Source of the DNA: Mycobacterium sp. ITM-2016-00317
Lineage (GTDB): Bacteria > Actinomycetota > Actinomycetes > Mycobacteriales > Mycobacteriaceae
Direction: 5' to 3'
Assembly: GCF_002968295.1 (NCBI RefSeq)
Contig: NZ_CP134399.1
Location: forward strand, 4,898,001-4,962,000
Length of the DNA: 64,000 nt
The position numbers and the translations under genes are program-made. Below the pieces are notes generated by a model that did not search any database, was not told the DNA's origin, and saw nothing but the letters and a program-made list of their open reading frames with translations. The first letter of the stretch is position 1. Each line of letters starts with the position of its first letter. This document shows positions 9,579 to 19,291 of the stretch, piece by piece.

Positions 9579-10127
9579 ACTCGCCCCCTGCGTATTGGCC
9601 TGCGAATTCAGTGAAGGCCAATTGATTAGCTATAACGGCACACTTCGGCCCGTTAGCCCTGCAACGGACCCGACGCTAGCACCAAGATATGTGGCCTGCA
9701 ACACTGCTAGAGCCCGCTTTTTAGCCAGTGACTCCAACACTGGTTGCGATTGCAATAAACAGCACAGTCAATATTAGCTGCGCACTGACGCAGCGATTCT
9801 TGCGACATCAACAGTCGCCCTTCCGGCAGGAGCCGCTGTTACCCCACCGTGACCTGCGCGTTCTGCCGGGACGTTCGTAACTTCAGTCATGCGTCAGCGG
9901 ATGGTCCGACCATCACTGGGTCCGCAGCCGCCCTGGCAGCTTCCGGTCAAAATTGATGCGACTGGAAGGGAAGATGACGGCGAACGAAATTGCTCCCACT
10001 CACGCGACCGGTGGGGGCACGGCAACGGACCCGGCGCTGTGCGGCACCTCGACCGGTATTGCTGGCGGATGTCCCGCGACACCACGAACCCTGGTCAGCT
10101 CGCGCTGGGTTCGACGCCGGCGCCTCG
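9579..10127. promoter_or_regulatory. 549-bp intergenic region upstream of the polysaccharide operon
   Basis: No convincing gene. The part nearest the glycosyltransferase start (about 9600-9800) is visibly AT-richer than its surroundings. It holds two inverted repeats: CCAGTG-7-CACTGG at 9725-9743 and GCTGCG-6-CGCAGC at 9777-9794. These could be regulator sites or transcript hairpins. The polysaccharide operon promoter (minus) is expected here, and the giant repeat gene ends at 10128. I could not assign a confident -35/-10 pair. Confidence 0.5.
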
Positions 10128-13100
10128 CTAGAACTGCACGCTGAGCAGCGACGTACCCGAACCCGTCCGCCCCGTCTCGTCCGTGACCGTCCAGGACAGG
10201 TTGCGAACCGCGCCGAAGCCGCTTTGGGACGCCGAGAACTTCACTGCTTCCATGGCGGCTTCGTACTGATTCTTCGTGGCGACGCCTGTCAGTGTCAGTG
10301 TGTGTGTGGACGCGTCGAACACCGCGGTGATCGGATTCCCCGAGATCGGTGTGAACATCAGCTTGTCGTTGCTGCTGGCGTTCGTGATCCGCACAGTCGC
10401 TCCGGCCATGTAGTCCGAATCCGTGTCGAAGATGCTCGCCGAAGCCAACGCTGTGGTGGCCGAGCCGTTACGCGTGTGCGAGGGCCACCCCGTCGTTGTC
10501 AGAGTGGGCGATACAGGGTTCCTGACCCCAGCCGTCGCCACCCCGTTGAGCAACCCACTGCTGCTGACTCCGGTCTCGTCGGATACCGAGATGGAGAAGC
10601 CCCGGATGAGCCCGGCTCCCTGGGTGGCCGAGAACGTCACCGCCTTGAGCGCTTCTTCGTACTGAGCCTTGGTCGCCGATCCCGACAGTGTCAATGTTCT
10701 GCTCCCGGCATCCCATTCCGCTGTGATCGGGTTGCCTGGCTGGATGTAACCGAGCCTATCCCCCGACTGGCCAAGGGATTCGATCGTCACCCGAGCTGAG
10801 GACAGGCGGTCAGAGTCGGCGTCGCTGATCGACGCGGAGGACAGCAATCGAGTCGGTGCCCCGCCGATTGTGTGGGTCGGCGCACCAACCGTCACGACCG
10901 ACGGCGGCAACGAGTACCGGACGTTGGCCGTCGCCACCCCGGGCAATGCGCTGTCCACATCGGTGTCGTCCGTCACCGTCACCGAGATACCGCGGACCAG
11001 TGCAGCTCCCCCGGTTGCGGAGAATGTCACAGCCTCGAGGGCCTGCTCGTACTGTGCCTTCGTCGCGATCCCGGACAGTGTCAATGTGCGACTCGTGGCA
11101 TTCCACGTCGCGGTGATCGGATTACCCGATATAGCAACAAACCCCAGTACGTCGCCGGACTGACCCAGGGAACTGATTCTGACGGTCGCCCGCGACATGT
11201 TGTCCGAGTCGGCGTCAGCGATGCTGACCGACGCCAGCAGCTTCACGGGTGCGGTCCCGATGGTGAAGGTGGGGGCGCCGATCGTCGTCACCGATGGCGG
11301 CAACCCCACCACGGTGACGATCGCAGATCCCGGCAGCACGCTTCTCACGTTTGTTTCGTCGATGACGTGGATCTGAATGCCCCGGGACACACCACCCTGA
11401 TCAGTCGTGAAGGTGACGGACTTGATGGCCTGCTCGTACTGAGCCTTGCTCGCTACACCCGACAACGTCAGAGTGCGCGTGGCCGCATCCCAGTTGGCCG
11501 TGATCGGGCTCCCCGACGGCACGACGTACCCGAGCACGTCGCCGGACTTGTACGCCGTCGCGACCACGATCGTCGCGCCAGAGAGGTTGTCCGAGTCCAG
11601 ATCACTGATATCGACCGACGACACCACCTTCACCGGCGCCCCACCCAACCGGAAGATCGCAGCGCCCAGCGCCGTCACCGAGGGCGGCAACCCCACCACC
11701 ATCACCGTGGCAGCCCCGGGCACCAGGCTCTCTTTGTTGGTGTCGTCGGTGACGTTGACCGAGATCGACCGTGACAGACCGCCCTCGGTTGCGGTGAAGG
11801 TGACCGCCTTGATCGCCGCCTCGTACTCGGCGATCGAGGCCACCCCCGACAGCGTCAACGTCCTCGTGGCCGCATCCCAACTCGCGGTGATCGGACTTCC
11901 TTCAACCGCGTTGTAGGCCAGCACGTCACCGGACTTATAGCCGACCGAACCGATGGTCAGCGTCGCCTTCGACAGACTCTCTGAGTCGGCGTCGGTGATC
12001 GTCACCGACGAGACCACCTTCACCGAAGTGCCGCCCAGCCGGAAGATCGGAGCACCCAGAACAGCCACCAACGGGGGCAGTCCGATCACGGTGACCACCG
12101 CAGCACCCGGGACCAGCGACTCCTTCTCGGTGTCATCAGTTACCGAGATCGAGATCCCCCGTGAGACTCCGCCCTCGGTCGCGGTGAAGGTGACCGCCTT
12201 GATCGCCGCCTCATACTCGGCAATCGAGGCCACACCCGAAAGCGTGAGCGTGCGGGTCGCGGCATCCCAGCTCGCCGTGATCGCGCTTCCCTCAACAGTG
12301 TTGTACGACAACACGTCGCCGGACCTATAGCCGGCCGCACCGATCGTCAGCGTCGCCTTCGACAGATTCTCCGAATCAACGTCGGTGATGTCCACCGACG
12401 ACACGACCTTCACCGCAGAGCCGCCCAGCCGGAAGATTGGCAGACCACCCACCACCACCACCGGCGGCAGACCGATAACCGTCACCACCGCAGCGCCCGG
12501 CCCCAACGACTCCTTGTCCGTGTCATCAACCACCGACACCGAGACCGAACGTGAGACTCCGCCCTCGGACGCCGAGAACGTCACCGCCTTAATCACCGCC
12601 TCATACTCGGCAATCGAGGCCACACCCGACAGCGTCAACGTCCGGGTCGCCGCATCCCACGACGCAGTGATCGCGCTGCCTTCACCCGCGGTGTAGGCGA
12701 GCACGTCGCCGGCCTTGTAGCCGGCCGGACCAATCGTCAACGTGGCCTTCGACAACTGATCGGAGTCTCCGTCGGTGATGTTCACCGACGAGACCACCTT
12801 CACCGGAGCGCCACCCAGCCGGAAGATCGGCAGACCGCCCACCACCACCATCGGCGGCAGACCGATCACCGTGACCACCGCAGCACCCGGAACCAACGAC
12901 TCCTTCTCCGTGTCATCGGTGACGCTGACCGAGACCGAACGCGACACTCCACCCTCGGACGCCGAGAAGGTCACCGCCTTAATCGCCGCCTCATACTCGG
13001 CAATCGAAGCCACACCCGACAACGTCAACGTCCGGGTCGCCGCATCCCAGCTCGCCGTAATCGCGCTTCCCTCAACAGTGTTGTAGGACAACACGTCACC

Positions 13101-16100
13101 GGACCTATAGCCGGCCGGACCAATCGTCAGGGTGGCCTTCGACAGGTTCTCCGAATCAACGTCGGTGATACTCACCGACGACACCACCTTCACCGGAGCG
13201 CCACCCAGCCGGAAGATCGGCAGACCACCCACCACCACCACCGGCGGCAGACCGATCACCGTCACCACCGCAGCACCCGGAACCAACGACTCCTTCTCCG
13301 TGTCATCGGTGACGCTGACCGAGACCGAACGCGACACTCCACCCTCGGACGCCGAGAAGGTCACCGCCTTAATCGCCGCCTCATACTCGGCAATCGAAGC
13401 CACACCCGACAACGTCAACGTCCGGGTCGCCGCATCCCAGCTCGCCGTAATCGCGCTTCCCTCAACAGTGTTGTAGGACAACACGTCACCGGACCTATAG
13501 CCGGCCGGACCAATCGTCAGGGTGGCCTTCGACAGGTTCTCCGAATCAACGTCGGTGATACTCACCGACGACACCACCTTCACCGGAGCGCCACCCAGCC
13601 GGAAGATCGGCAGACCACCCACCACCACCACCGGCGGCAGACCGATCACCGTCACCACCGCAGCACCCGGAACCAACGACTCCTTCTCCGTGTCATCGGT
13701 GACGCTGACCGAGACCGAACGCGACACTCCACCCTCGGACGCCGAGAAGGTCACCGCCTTAATCGCCGCCTCATACTCGGCAATCGAAGCCACACCCGAC
13801 AACGTCAACGTCCGGGTCGCCGCATCCCAGCTCGCCGTAATCGCGCTTCCCTCAACAGTGTTGTAGGACAACACGTCACCGGACCTATAGCCGGCCGGAC
13901 CAATCGTCAGGGTGGCCTTCGACAGGTTCTCCGAATCAACGTCGGTGATACTCACCGACGACACCACCTTCACCGGAGCGCCACCCAGCCGGAAGATCGG
14001 CAGACCACCCACCACCACCACCGGCGGCAGACCGATCACCGTCACCACCGCAGCACCCGGAACCAACGACTCCTTCTCCGTGTCATCGGTGACGCTGACC
14101 GAGACCGAACGCGACACTCCACCCTCGGACGCCGAGAAGGTCACCGCCTTAATCGCCGCCTCATACTCGGCAATCGAGGCCACACCCGAAAGCGTCAACG
14201 TCCGGGTCGCCGCATCCCAGCTCGCCGTGATCGCGCTGCCTTCACCCGCGGTGTAGGCGAGCACGTCGCCGGCCTTGTAGCCGGCCGGACCAATGGTCAG
14301 CGTGGCCTTCGACAACTGATCGGAATCAAGGTCGGTGATGTTCACCGACGAGACCACCTTCACCGGAGCGCCACCGAGCCGGAAGATCGGCAGACCACTC
14401 ACCACCACCATCGGGGGCAACCCAATGACGGTCACCACCGCAGCACCGGGAACCAGCGACTCCTTGTCCGTGTCATCGGTAACCGACACCGAGATCGAAC
14501 GAGAGACTCCGCCCTCGGACGCCGAGAAGGTGACCGCCTTGATCGCCGCCTCATACTCCACAATCGAGGCCACACCCGAAAGCGTCAACGTCCGCGTCGC
14601 CGCATCCCACGACGCAGTGATCGAACCGCCCTCGGCTGCGACATAACTGAGCACATCCCCCGCCCTATAGCCGGCCGAACCGATCGTCAACGTGGCCTTC
14701 GACAACTGATCGGAGTCTCCGTCGGTGATACTCACCGAGGAGACGACCTTCACCGGGGCGCCACCGAGTCGGAAGATCGGCAGACCACCCACCACCACCA
14801 CCGGCGGCAGACCGATCACCGTCACCACCGCAGCACCCGGAACCAGAGACTCCTTCTCCGTGTCATCAACCACCGACACCGAGACCGAGCGTGAGACTCC
14901 ACCCTCGGACGCCGAGAACGTGACCGCCTTAATCGCAGCCTCATACTCAGCAATCGAGGCCACACCCGACAACGTCAACGTCCCCGTCGCGGCATCCCAC
15001 GACGCGGTAATCGGGCTTCCCTCAACAGTGGTGTAGGACAGCACGTCACCGGACCTAAAGCCGGCCGGACCGATCCTCAGCGTGGCCTTCGACAACTGAT
15101 CGGAATCAACGTCGGTGATCGTCACCGACGACACCACCTTCACCGGAGCGCCACCCAGCCGGAAGATCGGCAGACCACCCACCACCACCACCGGCGGCAG
15201 ACCGATCACCGTGACCACCGCAGCACCCGGAACCAACGACTCCTTCTCGGTGTCATCAACCACCGACACCAAGATCGAACGCGAGACTCCACCCTCAGAC
15301 GCAGTGAACGTGACCGCCTTGATCGCCGCCTCATACTCGGCAATCGAGGCCACACCCGACAACGTCAACGTCCGCGTCGCCGCATCCCACGACGCAGTGA
15401 TCGAACCACCTTCGGCTGCAACATAACTAAGCACATCACCGGACTTATAGCCCAGCGAGCCGATCGTCAGGGTCGCTCTCGACAGGTTGTCCGAATCAAC
15501 ATCGGTGATACTCACCGAGGAGACGACCTTCACCGGGGCGCCACCGAGTCGGAAGATCGGTAGACCGCCCAGTGTCACTATCGGCGGCAAGCCGATCACG
15601 GTCACCACCGCAGCACCCGGGACCAGCGACTCTTTCTCGGTGTCATCAGTCACCGAAACCGAGATCGAGCGCGAGAGTCCACCCTCGGACGCTGAGAAGG
15701 TGACCGCTTTGATCGCCGCCTCGTACTCGGCAATCGAGGCCACACCCGACAACGTGAGCGTGCGGGTCGCGGCATCCCAACTGGCCGTGATCGGACTATC
15801 TGCCGTCGCGTTGTAGGCCAGCATGTCACCGGACTTGTAGCCGGCCGGACCAATCGTCAACGTGGCCTTGGACAGGTTCTCCGAATCAACGTCGGTGATA
15901 CTCACCGACGACACCACCTTCACCGGGCTACCGCCCAACCGGAAGATCGGCAGACCACCCACCACCACCACCGGCGGCAAGCCAATGACGGTCACCACCG
16001 CAGCACCCGGAACCAGAGACTCCTTCTCCGTGTCATCAACCACCGACACCAAGATCGAGCGTGAAACTCCACCCTCGGACGCGGTGAACGTGACCGCCTT

Positions 16101-19100
16101 GATCGCCGCCTCATACTCGGCAATCGAGGCCACACCCGACAACGTCAACGTCCGCGTCGCCGCATCCCAACTCGCAGTAATCGGGCTTCCCTCAACAGTG
16201 TTGTACGACAACACGTCGCCGGACCTATAGCCGGCCGCACCGATCGTCAGCGTCGCCTTCGACAGATTCTCCGAATCAACGTCGGTGATGCTGACCGACG
16301 ACACGACCTTCACCGGGCTACCGCCCAACCGGAAGATCGGCAGACCACCCACCACCACCACCGGCGGCAGACCGATCACCGTCACCACCGCAGCCCCAGG
16401 AACCAGAGACTCCTTGTCCGTATCATCGGTGACGCTGACCGAAATCGCCCGAGACACTCCACCCTCGGATGCCGAGAACGTCACCGCCTTGATCGCCGCC
16501 TCATACTCGGCAATCGAGGCCACACCCGACAACGTCAACGTCCGCGTCGTCGCATCCCAACTCGCAGTAATCGGGCTTCCCTCAACACTGTTGTAGGACA
16601 ACACGTCGCCGGACCTATAGTCCAGGGAACCAATAGTCAGGGTCGCTCTCGACAGATTCTCCGAATCAACGTCGGTGATGCTGACCGACGACACGACCTT
16701 CACCGGGCTACCGCCCAACCGGAAGATCGGCAGACCACCCACCACCACCACCGGCGGCAGACCGATCACCGTCACCACCGCAGCCCCAGGAACCAGAGAC
16801 TCCTTCTCCGTATCATCGGTGACGCTGACCGAAATCGCCCGAGACACTCCACCCTCGGATGCCGAGAACGTCACCGCCTTGATCGCCGCCTCATACTCGG
16901 CAATCGAGGCCACACCCGACAACGTCAACGTCCGCGTCGCCGCATCCCAGCTCGCAGTAATCGGGCTTCCCTCAACAGTGTTGTAGGACAACACGTCACT
17001 GGACCTATAGCCGACCGGACCAATGGTCAGGGTGGCCTTCGACAGATTCTCCGAATCAACGTCAGTGATGCTGACCGACGGCACGACCTTCACCGGGCTA
17101 CCGCCCAACCGGAAGATCGGCAGACCACCCACCACCACCACCGGCGGCAGACCGATCACCGTCACCACCGCAGCACCCGGAACCAGGCTCTGGGTGTCGG
17201 TGTCATCAACCACCGACACCGAGATCCCCCGCGGCAACCCCCCACCTTCAGTCGTGGAGAACGTCACCGCCTTGATCGCCGCCTCATACTCGGCAATCGA
17301 GGCCACACCAGACAACGTCAACGTCCCCGTCGCCGCATCCCACGACGCGGTGATCGGACTGCCGTCAGCGGCAACATAACTCAACACGTCGCCGGACTTG
17401 TACGCGGTGGCGATCACGACCGTGGCGCCGGAGAGGTTCTCCGAATCCCCATCGGTGATGCTCACCGAGGACGCAACTTTCACCGGCGCGCCGCCCAGTC
17501 GGAAGATCGGCAGACCACCCACCACCACCAACGGCGGCAAACCGACCACCGTCACCAGCGCAGCACCCGGAACCAAACTCTGCACGCCACTGTCATCGGT
17601 GACGGATATCGCCACCCCGCGAGGCAAACCACCCTTGGTCGCGGAGAACGTGACCGCCAAGAGTGCTTGTTCGTACTGCTGGGCCGTCGCTAGCCCCTCC
17701 AACGTCAGGGTCTTCGTCACCGCATCCCACGACGCGGTGATCGGGCTTCCGTCCGGGGCGACATAGTTCAGCAGGTCGCCGGTCTGTCCCGACGTGGCGA
17801 TTTTGATCGTGGCCTTGGAGATCCGGTCGGAGTCGGCATCGGCGATGACGGCTGAGGAGAGCAGTCTCACCGGTGAGTCCCCGAGCTTGAACACCGGCAG
17901 TCCCCCGGTGACCACCGTCGGCGGCAGCTGAACGATGGGGTTGATGGTGACCGGAACGGTCACGGTCACGTTGTCCTTCTGGGCAAGACCGAAAAGCCTT
18001 GCCACACCGTGCAAGAACTTCTGGAAGGACCCCAACGGGCCGGTGAGGTGTTCGGAGTCATCACGGATCACCACCTGGAACGTGTCCTGACGCGGTGTGC
18101 CGGTGACGATGGACGTCGGCGTGTAGATGAACTTGCCTGTGATCAGGTCCCGCACCACGAGCCCGTACTTCGGCTGGATTATCTCGTAGGTCAGCGGATC
18201 GCCGTTGGGATCGGTGGCGTTCAGATCGATGAAGAGCTGCCCGGGAAAGAGCTCTTCGATCGTGATCGGTCCGTAGATGGGAGTCTTGTTCGAGAACGTA
18301 TGGGTGATCTGTCGCCGGACCCATGCCAGCAACGCATCGAACCAGGGCGCTTGCGCGGGCGCATTCGGATTGGCGAACGGCGACACCACAGTCGACACCA
18401 ACGCAGAGACGATGTTGACCTTCTCGGCGCTCTGCTCCGGCGCAGCGGAAGCCTGTGCGACGGGTTCGACCACAGGCGCGACGACGTCGACAATCGCGAC
18501 ATCCCGCGACGGTTCTGACTCGTCGGATTGCGGTGACTCGATCACGTCGTCGTCGACGGCGGGTGGCTCGTCGTCGGGAGCGGTCGCCTCCTCGACGTCC
18601 CGGGCCGGGACCGAGTCGCCGGCTGAAGGCTGTTCCACCGGCGCATCGTCGACGTCGCCGTCTTCCGGTGCCTCCTCGTCCGTGCCCTCCGGCGGCCTTG
18701 TTGCGGAGTCGCCGGGTTCCAGATCCGTTCCGTCAGAGGGCTCTTCTTCGCCGTCCGGATCGATGGCGGTTTCTTCGTCCTCCGGGAGGTCCTCTCCGGC
18801 GTCGGAATCGGCGTCGTCTGCCGAGTCCTCGTCCGCATCGTCCTGCGGCGCGGGCGCCTGTAGCGGACCGTCGTCGGATTTTGGACCGGTCACCGATGTG
18901 TCCGGATCGCTGTCTGCATATGCCACACCGGCATTGGCCACCGCCAGCCCTACGCCCAACGACACAGCCAGCGCGCCGACGCGTCCGATGTGCAGAGCGT
19001 ATCGGGACGGCGCTCTCCGCGCGTGCTTGCCTGACCTGCCGGCAGTGGCAGAGCCCAGGAGTTCCTTGGCCTCCCAGAAGCCGCAGCCGACAGACGACTC

Positions 19101-19142
19101 GTCATTACGCTGGGCGCGGTGGCGGGCCGGGTTTGCACACAT
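10128..19142 (-). CDS. giant secreted cadherin-like repeat protein (20 repeats), putative surface adhesin/matrix protein
   Basis: 3004 residues. Start ATG (MCANPARHRAQR) follows a good RBS (GAAGGA, 7 nt before) and matches the start of the paralogue upstream. Order: basic N-region (1-51); signal-type hydrophobic stretch IGRVGALAVSLGVGLAVAN ending AYADS (~52-78); acidic Asp/Glu/Pro/Ser linker to ~235; a conserved module (~250-395) with APWFDALLAWVRRQI, TDPNGDPLTYEI and VVIRDDSEH; then 20 repeats of ~130 residues to the C-terminus (LLSVQF). Each repeat has S(V)SITDxDSxxLS, a possible Ca-binding DxDS, then SGDVLSY, ITASWDAATRTLTLSG, YEAAIKAVTF and a terminal VxDDT strand. No LPXTG motif, TM segment or lipobox was seen, so anchoring is unexplained. 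Confidence 0.9.
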   Translation of the reverse strand: MCANPARHRAQRNDESSVGCGFWEAKELLGSATAGRSGKHARRAPSRYALHIGRVGALAVSLGVGLAVANAGVAYADSDPDTSVTGPKSDDGPLQAPAPQDDADEDSADDADSDAGEDLPEDEETAIDPDGEEEPSDGTDLEPGDSATRPPEGTDEEAPEDGDVDDAPVEQPSAGDSVPARDVEEATAPDDEPPAVDDDVIESPQSDESEPSRDVAIVDVVAPVVEPVAQASAAPEQSAEKVNIVSALVSTVVSPFANPNAPAQAPWFDALLAWVRRQITHTFSNKTPIYGPITIEELFPGQLFIDLNATDPNGDPLTYEIIQPKYGLVVRDLITGKFIYTPTSIVTGTPRQDTFQVVIRDDSEHLTGPLGSFQKFLHGVARLFGLAQKDNVTVTVPVTINPIVQLPPTVVTGGLPVFKLGDSPVRLLSSAVIADADSDRISKATIKIATSGQTGDLLNYVAPDGSPITASWDAVTKTLTLEGLATAQQYEQALLAVTFSATKGGLPRGVAISVTDDSGVQSLVPGAALVTVVGLPPLVVVGGLPIFRLGGAPVKVASSVSITDGDSENLSGATVVIATAYKSGDVLSYVAADGSPITASWDAATGTLTLSGVASIAEYEAAIKAVTFSTTEGGGLPRGISVSVVDDTDTQSLVPGAAVVTVIGLPPVVVVGGLPIFRLGGSPVKVVPSVSITDVDSENLSKATLTIGPVGYRSSDVLSYNTVEGSPITASWDAATRTLTLSGVASIAEYEAAIKAVTFSASEGGVSRAISVSVTDDTEKESLVPGAAVVTVIGLPPVVVVGGLPIFRLGGSPVKVVSSVSITDVDSENLSRATLTIGSLDYRSGDVLSYNSVEGSPITASWDATTRTLTLSGVASIAEYEAAIKAVTFSASEGGVSRAISVSVTDDTDKESLVPGAAVVTVIGLPPVVVVGGLPIFRLGGSPVKVVSSVSITDVDSENLSKATLTIGAAGYRSGDVLSYNTVEGSPITASWDAATRTLTLSGVASIAEYEAAIKAVTFTASEGGVSRSILVSVVDDTEKESLVPGAAVVTVIGLPPVVVVGGLPIFRLGGSPVKVVSSVSITDVDSENLSKATLTIGPAGYKSGDMLAYNATADSPITASWDAATRTLTLSGVASIAEYEAAIKAVTFSASEGGLSRSISVSVTDDTEKESLVPGAAVVTVIGLPPIVTLGGLPIFRLGGAPVKVVSSVSITDVDSDNLSRATLTIGSLGYKSGDVLSYVAAEGGSITASWDAATRTLTLSGVASIAEYEAAIKAVTFTASEGGVSRSILVSVVDDTEKESLVPGAAVVTVIGLPPVVVVGGLPIFRLGGAPVKVVSSVTITDVDSDQLSKATLRIGPAGFRSGDVLSYTTVEGSPITASWDAATGTLTLSGVASIAEYEAAIKAVTFSASEGGVSRSVSVSVVDDTEKESLVPGAAVVTVIGLPPVVVVGGLPIFRLGGAPVKVVSSVSITDGDSDQLSKATLTIGSAGYRAGDVLSYVAAEGGSITASWDAATRTLTLSGVASIVEYEAAIKAVTFSASEGGVSRSISVSVTDDTDKESLVPGAAVVTVIGLPPMVVVSGLPIFRLGGAPVKVVSSVNITDLDSDQLSKATLTIGPAGYKAGDVLAYTAGEGSAITASWDAATRTLTLSGVASIAEYEAAIKAVTFSASEGGVSRSVSVSVTDDTEKESLVPGAAVVTVIGLPPVVVVGGLPIFRLGGAPVKVVSSVSITDVDSENLSKATLTIGPAGYRSGDVLSYNTVEGSAITASWDAATRTLTLSGVASIAEYEAAIKAVTFSASEGGVSRSVSVSVTDDTEKESLVPGAAVVTVIGLPPVVVVGGLPIFRLGGAPVKVVSSVSITDVDSENLSKATLTIGPAGYRSGDVLSYNTVEGSAITASWDAATRTLTLSGVASIAEYEAAIKAVTFSASEGGVSRSVSVSVTDDTEKESLVPGAAVVTVIGLPPVVVVGGLPIFRLGGAPVKVVSSVSITDVDSENLSKATLTIGPAGYRSGDVLSYNTVEGSAITASWDAATRTLTLSGVASIAEYEAAIKAVTFSASEGGVSRSVSVSVTDDTEKESLVPGAAVVTVIGLPPMVVVGGLPIFRLGGAPVKVVSSVNITDGDSDQLSKATLTIGPAGYKAGDVLAYTAGEGSAITASWDAATRTLTLSGVASIAEYEAVIKAVTFSASEGGVSRSVSVSVVDDTDKESLGPGAAVVTVIGLPPVVVVGGLPIFRLGGSAVKVVSSVDITDVDSENLSKATLTIGAAGYRSGDVLSYNTVEGSAITASWDAATRTLTLSGVASIAEYEAAIKAVTFTATEGGVSRGISISVTDDTEKESLVPGAAVVTVIGLPPLVAVLGAPIFRLGGTSVKVVSSVTITDADSESLSKATLTIGSVGYKSGDVLAYNAVEGSPITASWDAATRTLTLSGVASIAEYEAAIKAVTFTATEGGLSRSISVNVTDDTNKESLVPGAATVMVVGLPPSVTALGAAIFRLGGAPVKVVSSVDISDLDSDNLSGATIVVATAYKSGDVLGYVVPSGSPITANWDAATRTLTLSGVASKAQYEQAIKSVTFTTDQGGVSRGIQIHVIDETNVRSVLPGSAIVTVVGLPPSVTTIGAPTFTIGTAPVKLLASVSIADADSDNMSRATVRISSLGQSGDVLGFVAISGNPITATWNATSRTLTLSGIATKAQYEQALEAVTFSATGGAALVRGISVTVTDDTDVDSALPGVATANVRYSLPPSVVTVGAPTHTIGGAPTRLLSSASISDADSDRLSSARVTIESLGQSGDRLGYIQPGNPITAEWDAGSRTLTLSGSATKAQYEEALKAVTFSATQGAGLIRGFSISVSDETGVSSSGLLNGVATAGVRNPVSPTLTTTGWPSHTRNGSATTALASASIFDTDSDYMAGATVRITNASSNDKLMFTPISGNPITAVFDASTHTLTLTGVATKNQYEAAMEAVKFSASQSGFGAVRNLSWTVTDETGRTGSGTSLLSVQF
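10131..17918 (-). repeat. 20 tandem ~390-bp repeats encoding cadherin-like domains
   Basis: Units are counted by the recurring IGLPP boundary. The outer units (1, 17-20) are divergent, and units 2-16 are close copies of each other. The N-terminal units follow VQLPP, and the last unit ends at the stop codon. The 390-bp period keeps the frame open on the opposite strand as well, creating misleading antisense reading frames of about 100-120 codons in each unit. Confidence 0.93.
12874..14177 (-). repeat. 3.3 perfectly identical tandem copies of the 390-bp unit
   Basis: Bases 12874-13787 equal 13264-14177 without a single mismatch when shifted by 390. Mismatches appear just outside (12873 and 12851 on the left, 14178 versus 13788 on the right). 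These are units 11-13 plus part of a neighbour. Perfect identity at silent positions means very recent duplication or gene conversion. Confidence 0.95.
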
Positions 19143-19245
19143 ACGCAGTCCTTCATCGTGCATCGAGTTCGATCCCTTTGCAGGGACACGGTTCCGGAGG
19201 CCTCGAGGGCCCTGTGCGCACCGAGAGTGCGCAAGGTGGGCAGGA

Positions 19246-19269
19246 CCCGGCGGCCCATGGGCCGCCGGG
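19246..19269. terminator. 24-bp perfect GC palindrome between the two giant genes, possible terminator
   Basis: CCCGGCGGCCCA followed by TGGGCCGCCGGG forms a perfect 12-bp inverted repeat without a loop spacer, lying 23 bp past the stop of the upstream giant gene (minus strand). It lacks a U-run. It may attenuate or end transcription before the second giant gene. A second small repeat, TGCGCA-7-TGCGCA, lies at 19215-19233. Confidence 0.5.
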
Positions 19270-19291
19270 CGTGAGCCGGGAATCTAGATGA

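Noticed and set aside
11446..17766. Series of plus-strand reading frames of ~100-120 codons, each repeating every 390 bp
   Set aside because: They are antisense shadows of the repeat-coding gene; their periodicity simply copies the repeat unit, and they lack RBS or family features.
10131..17918. Possible CRISPR or satellite DNA
   Set aside because: The repeats are 390 bp with no spacer architecture and are translated as protein domains in frame.
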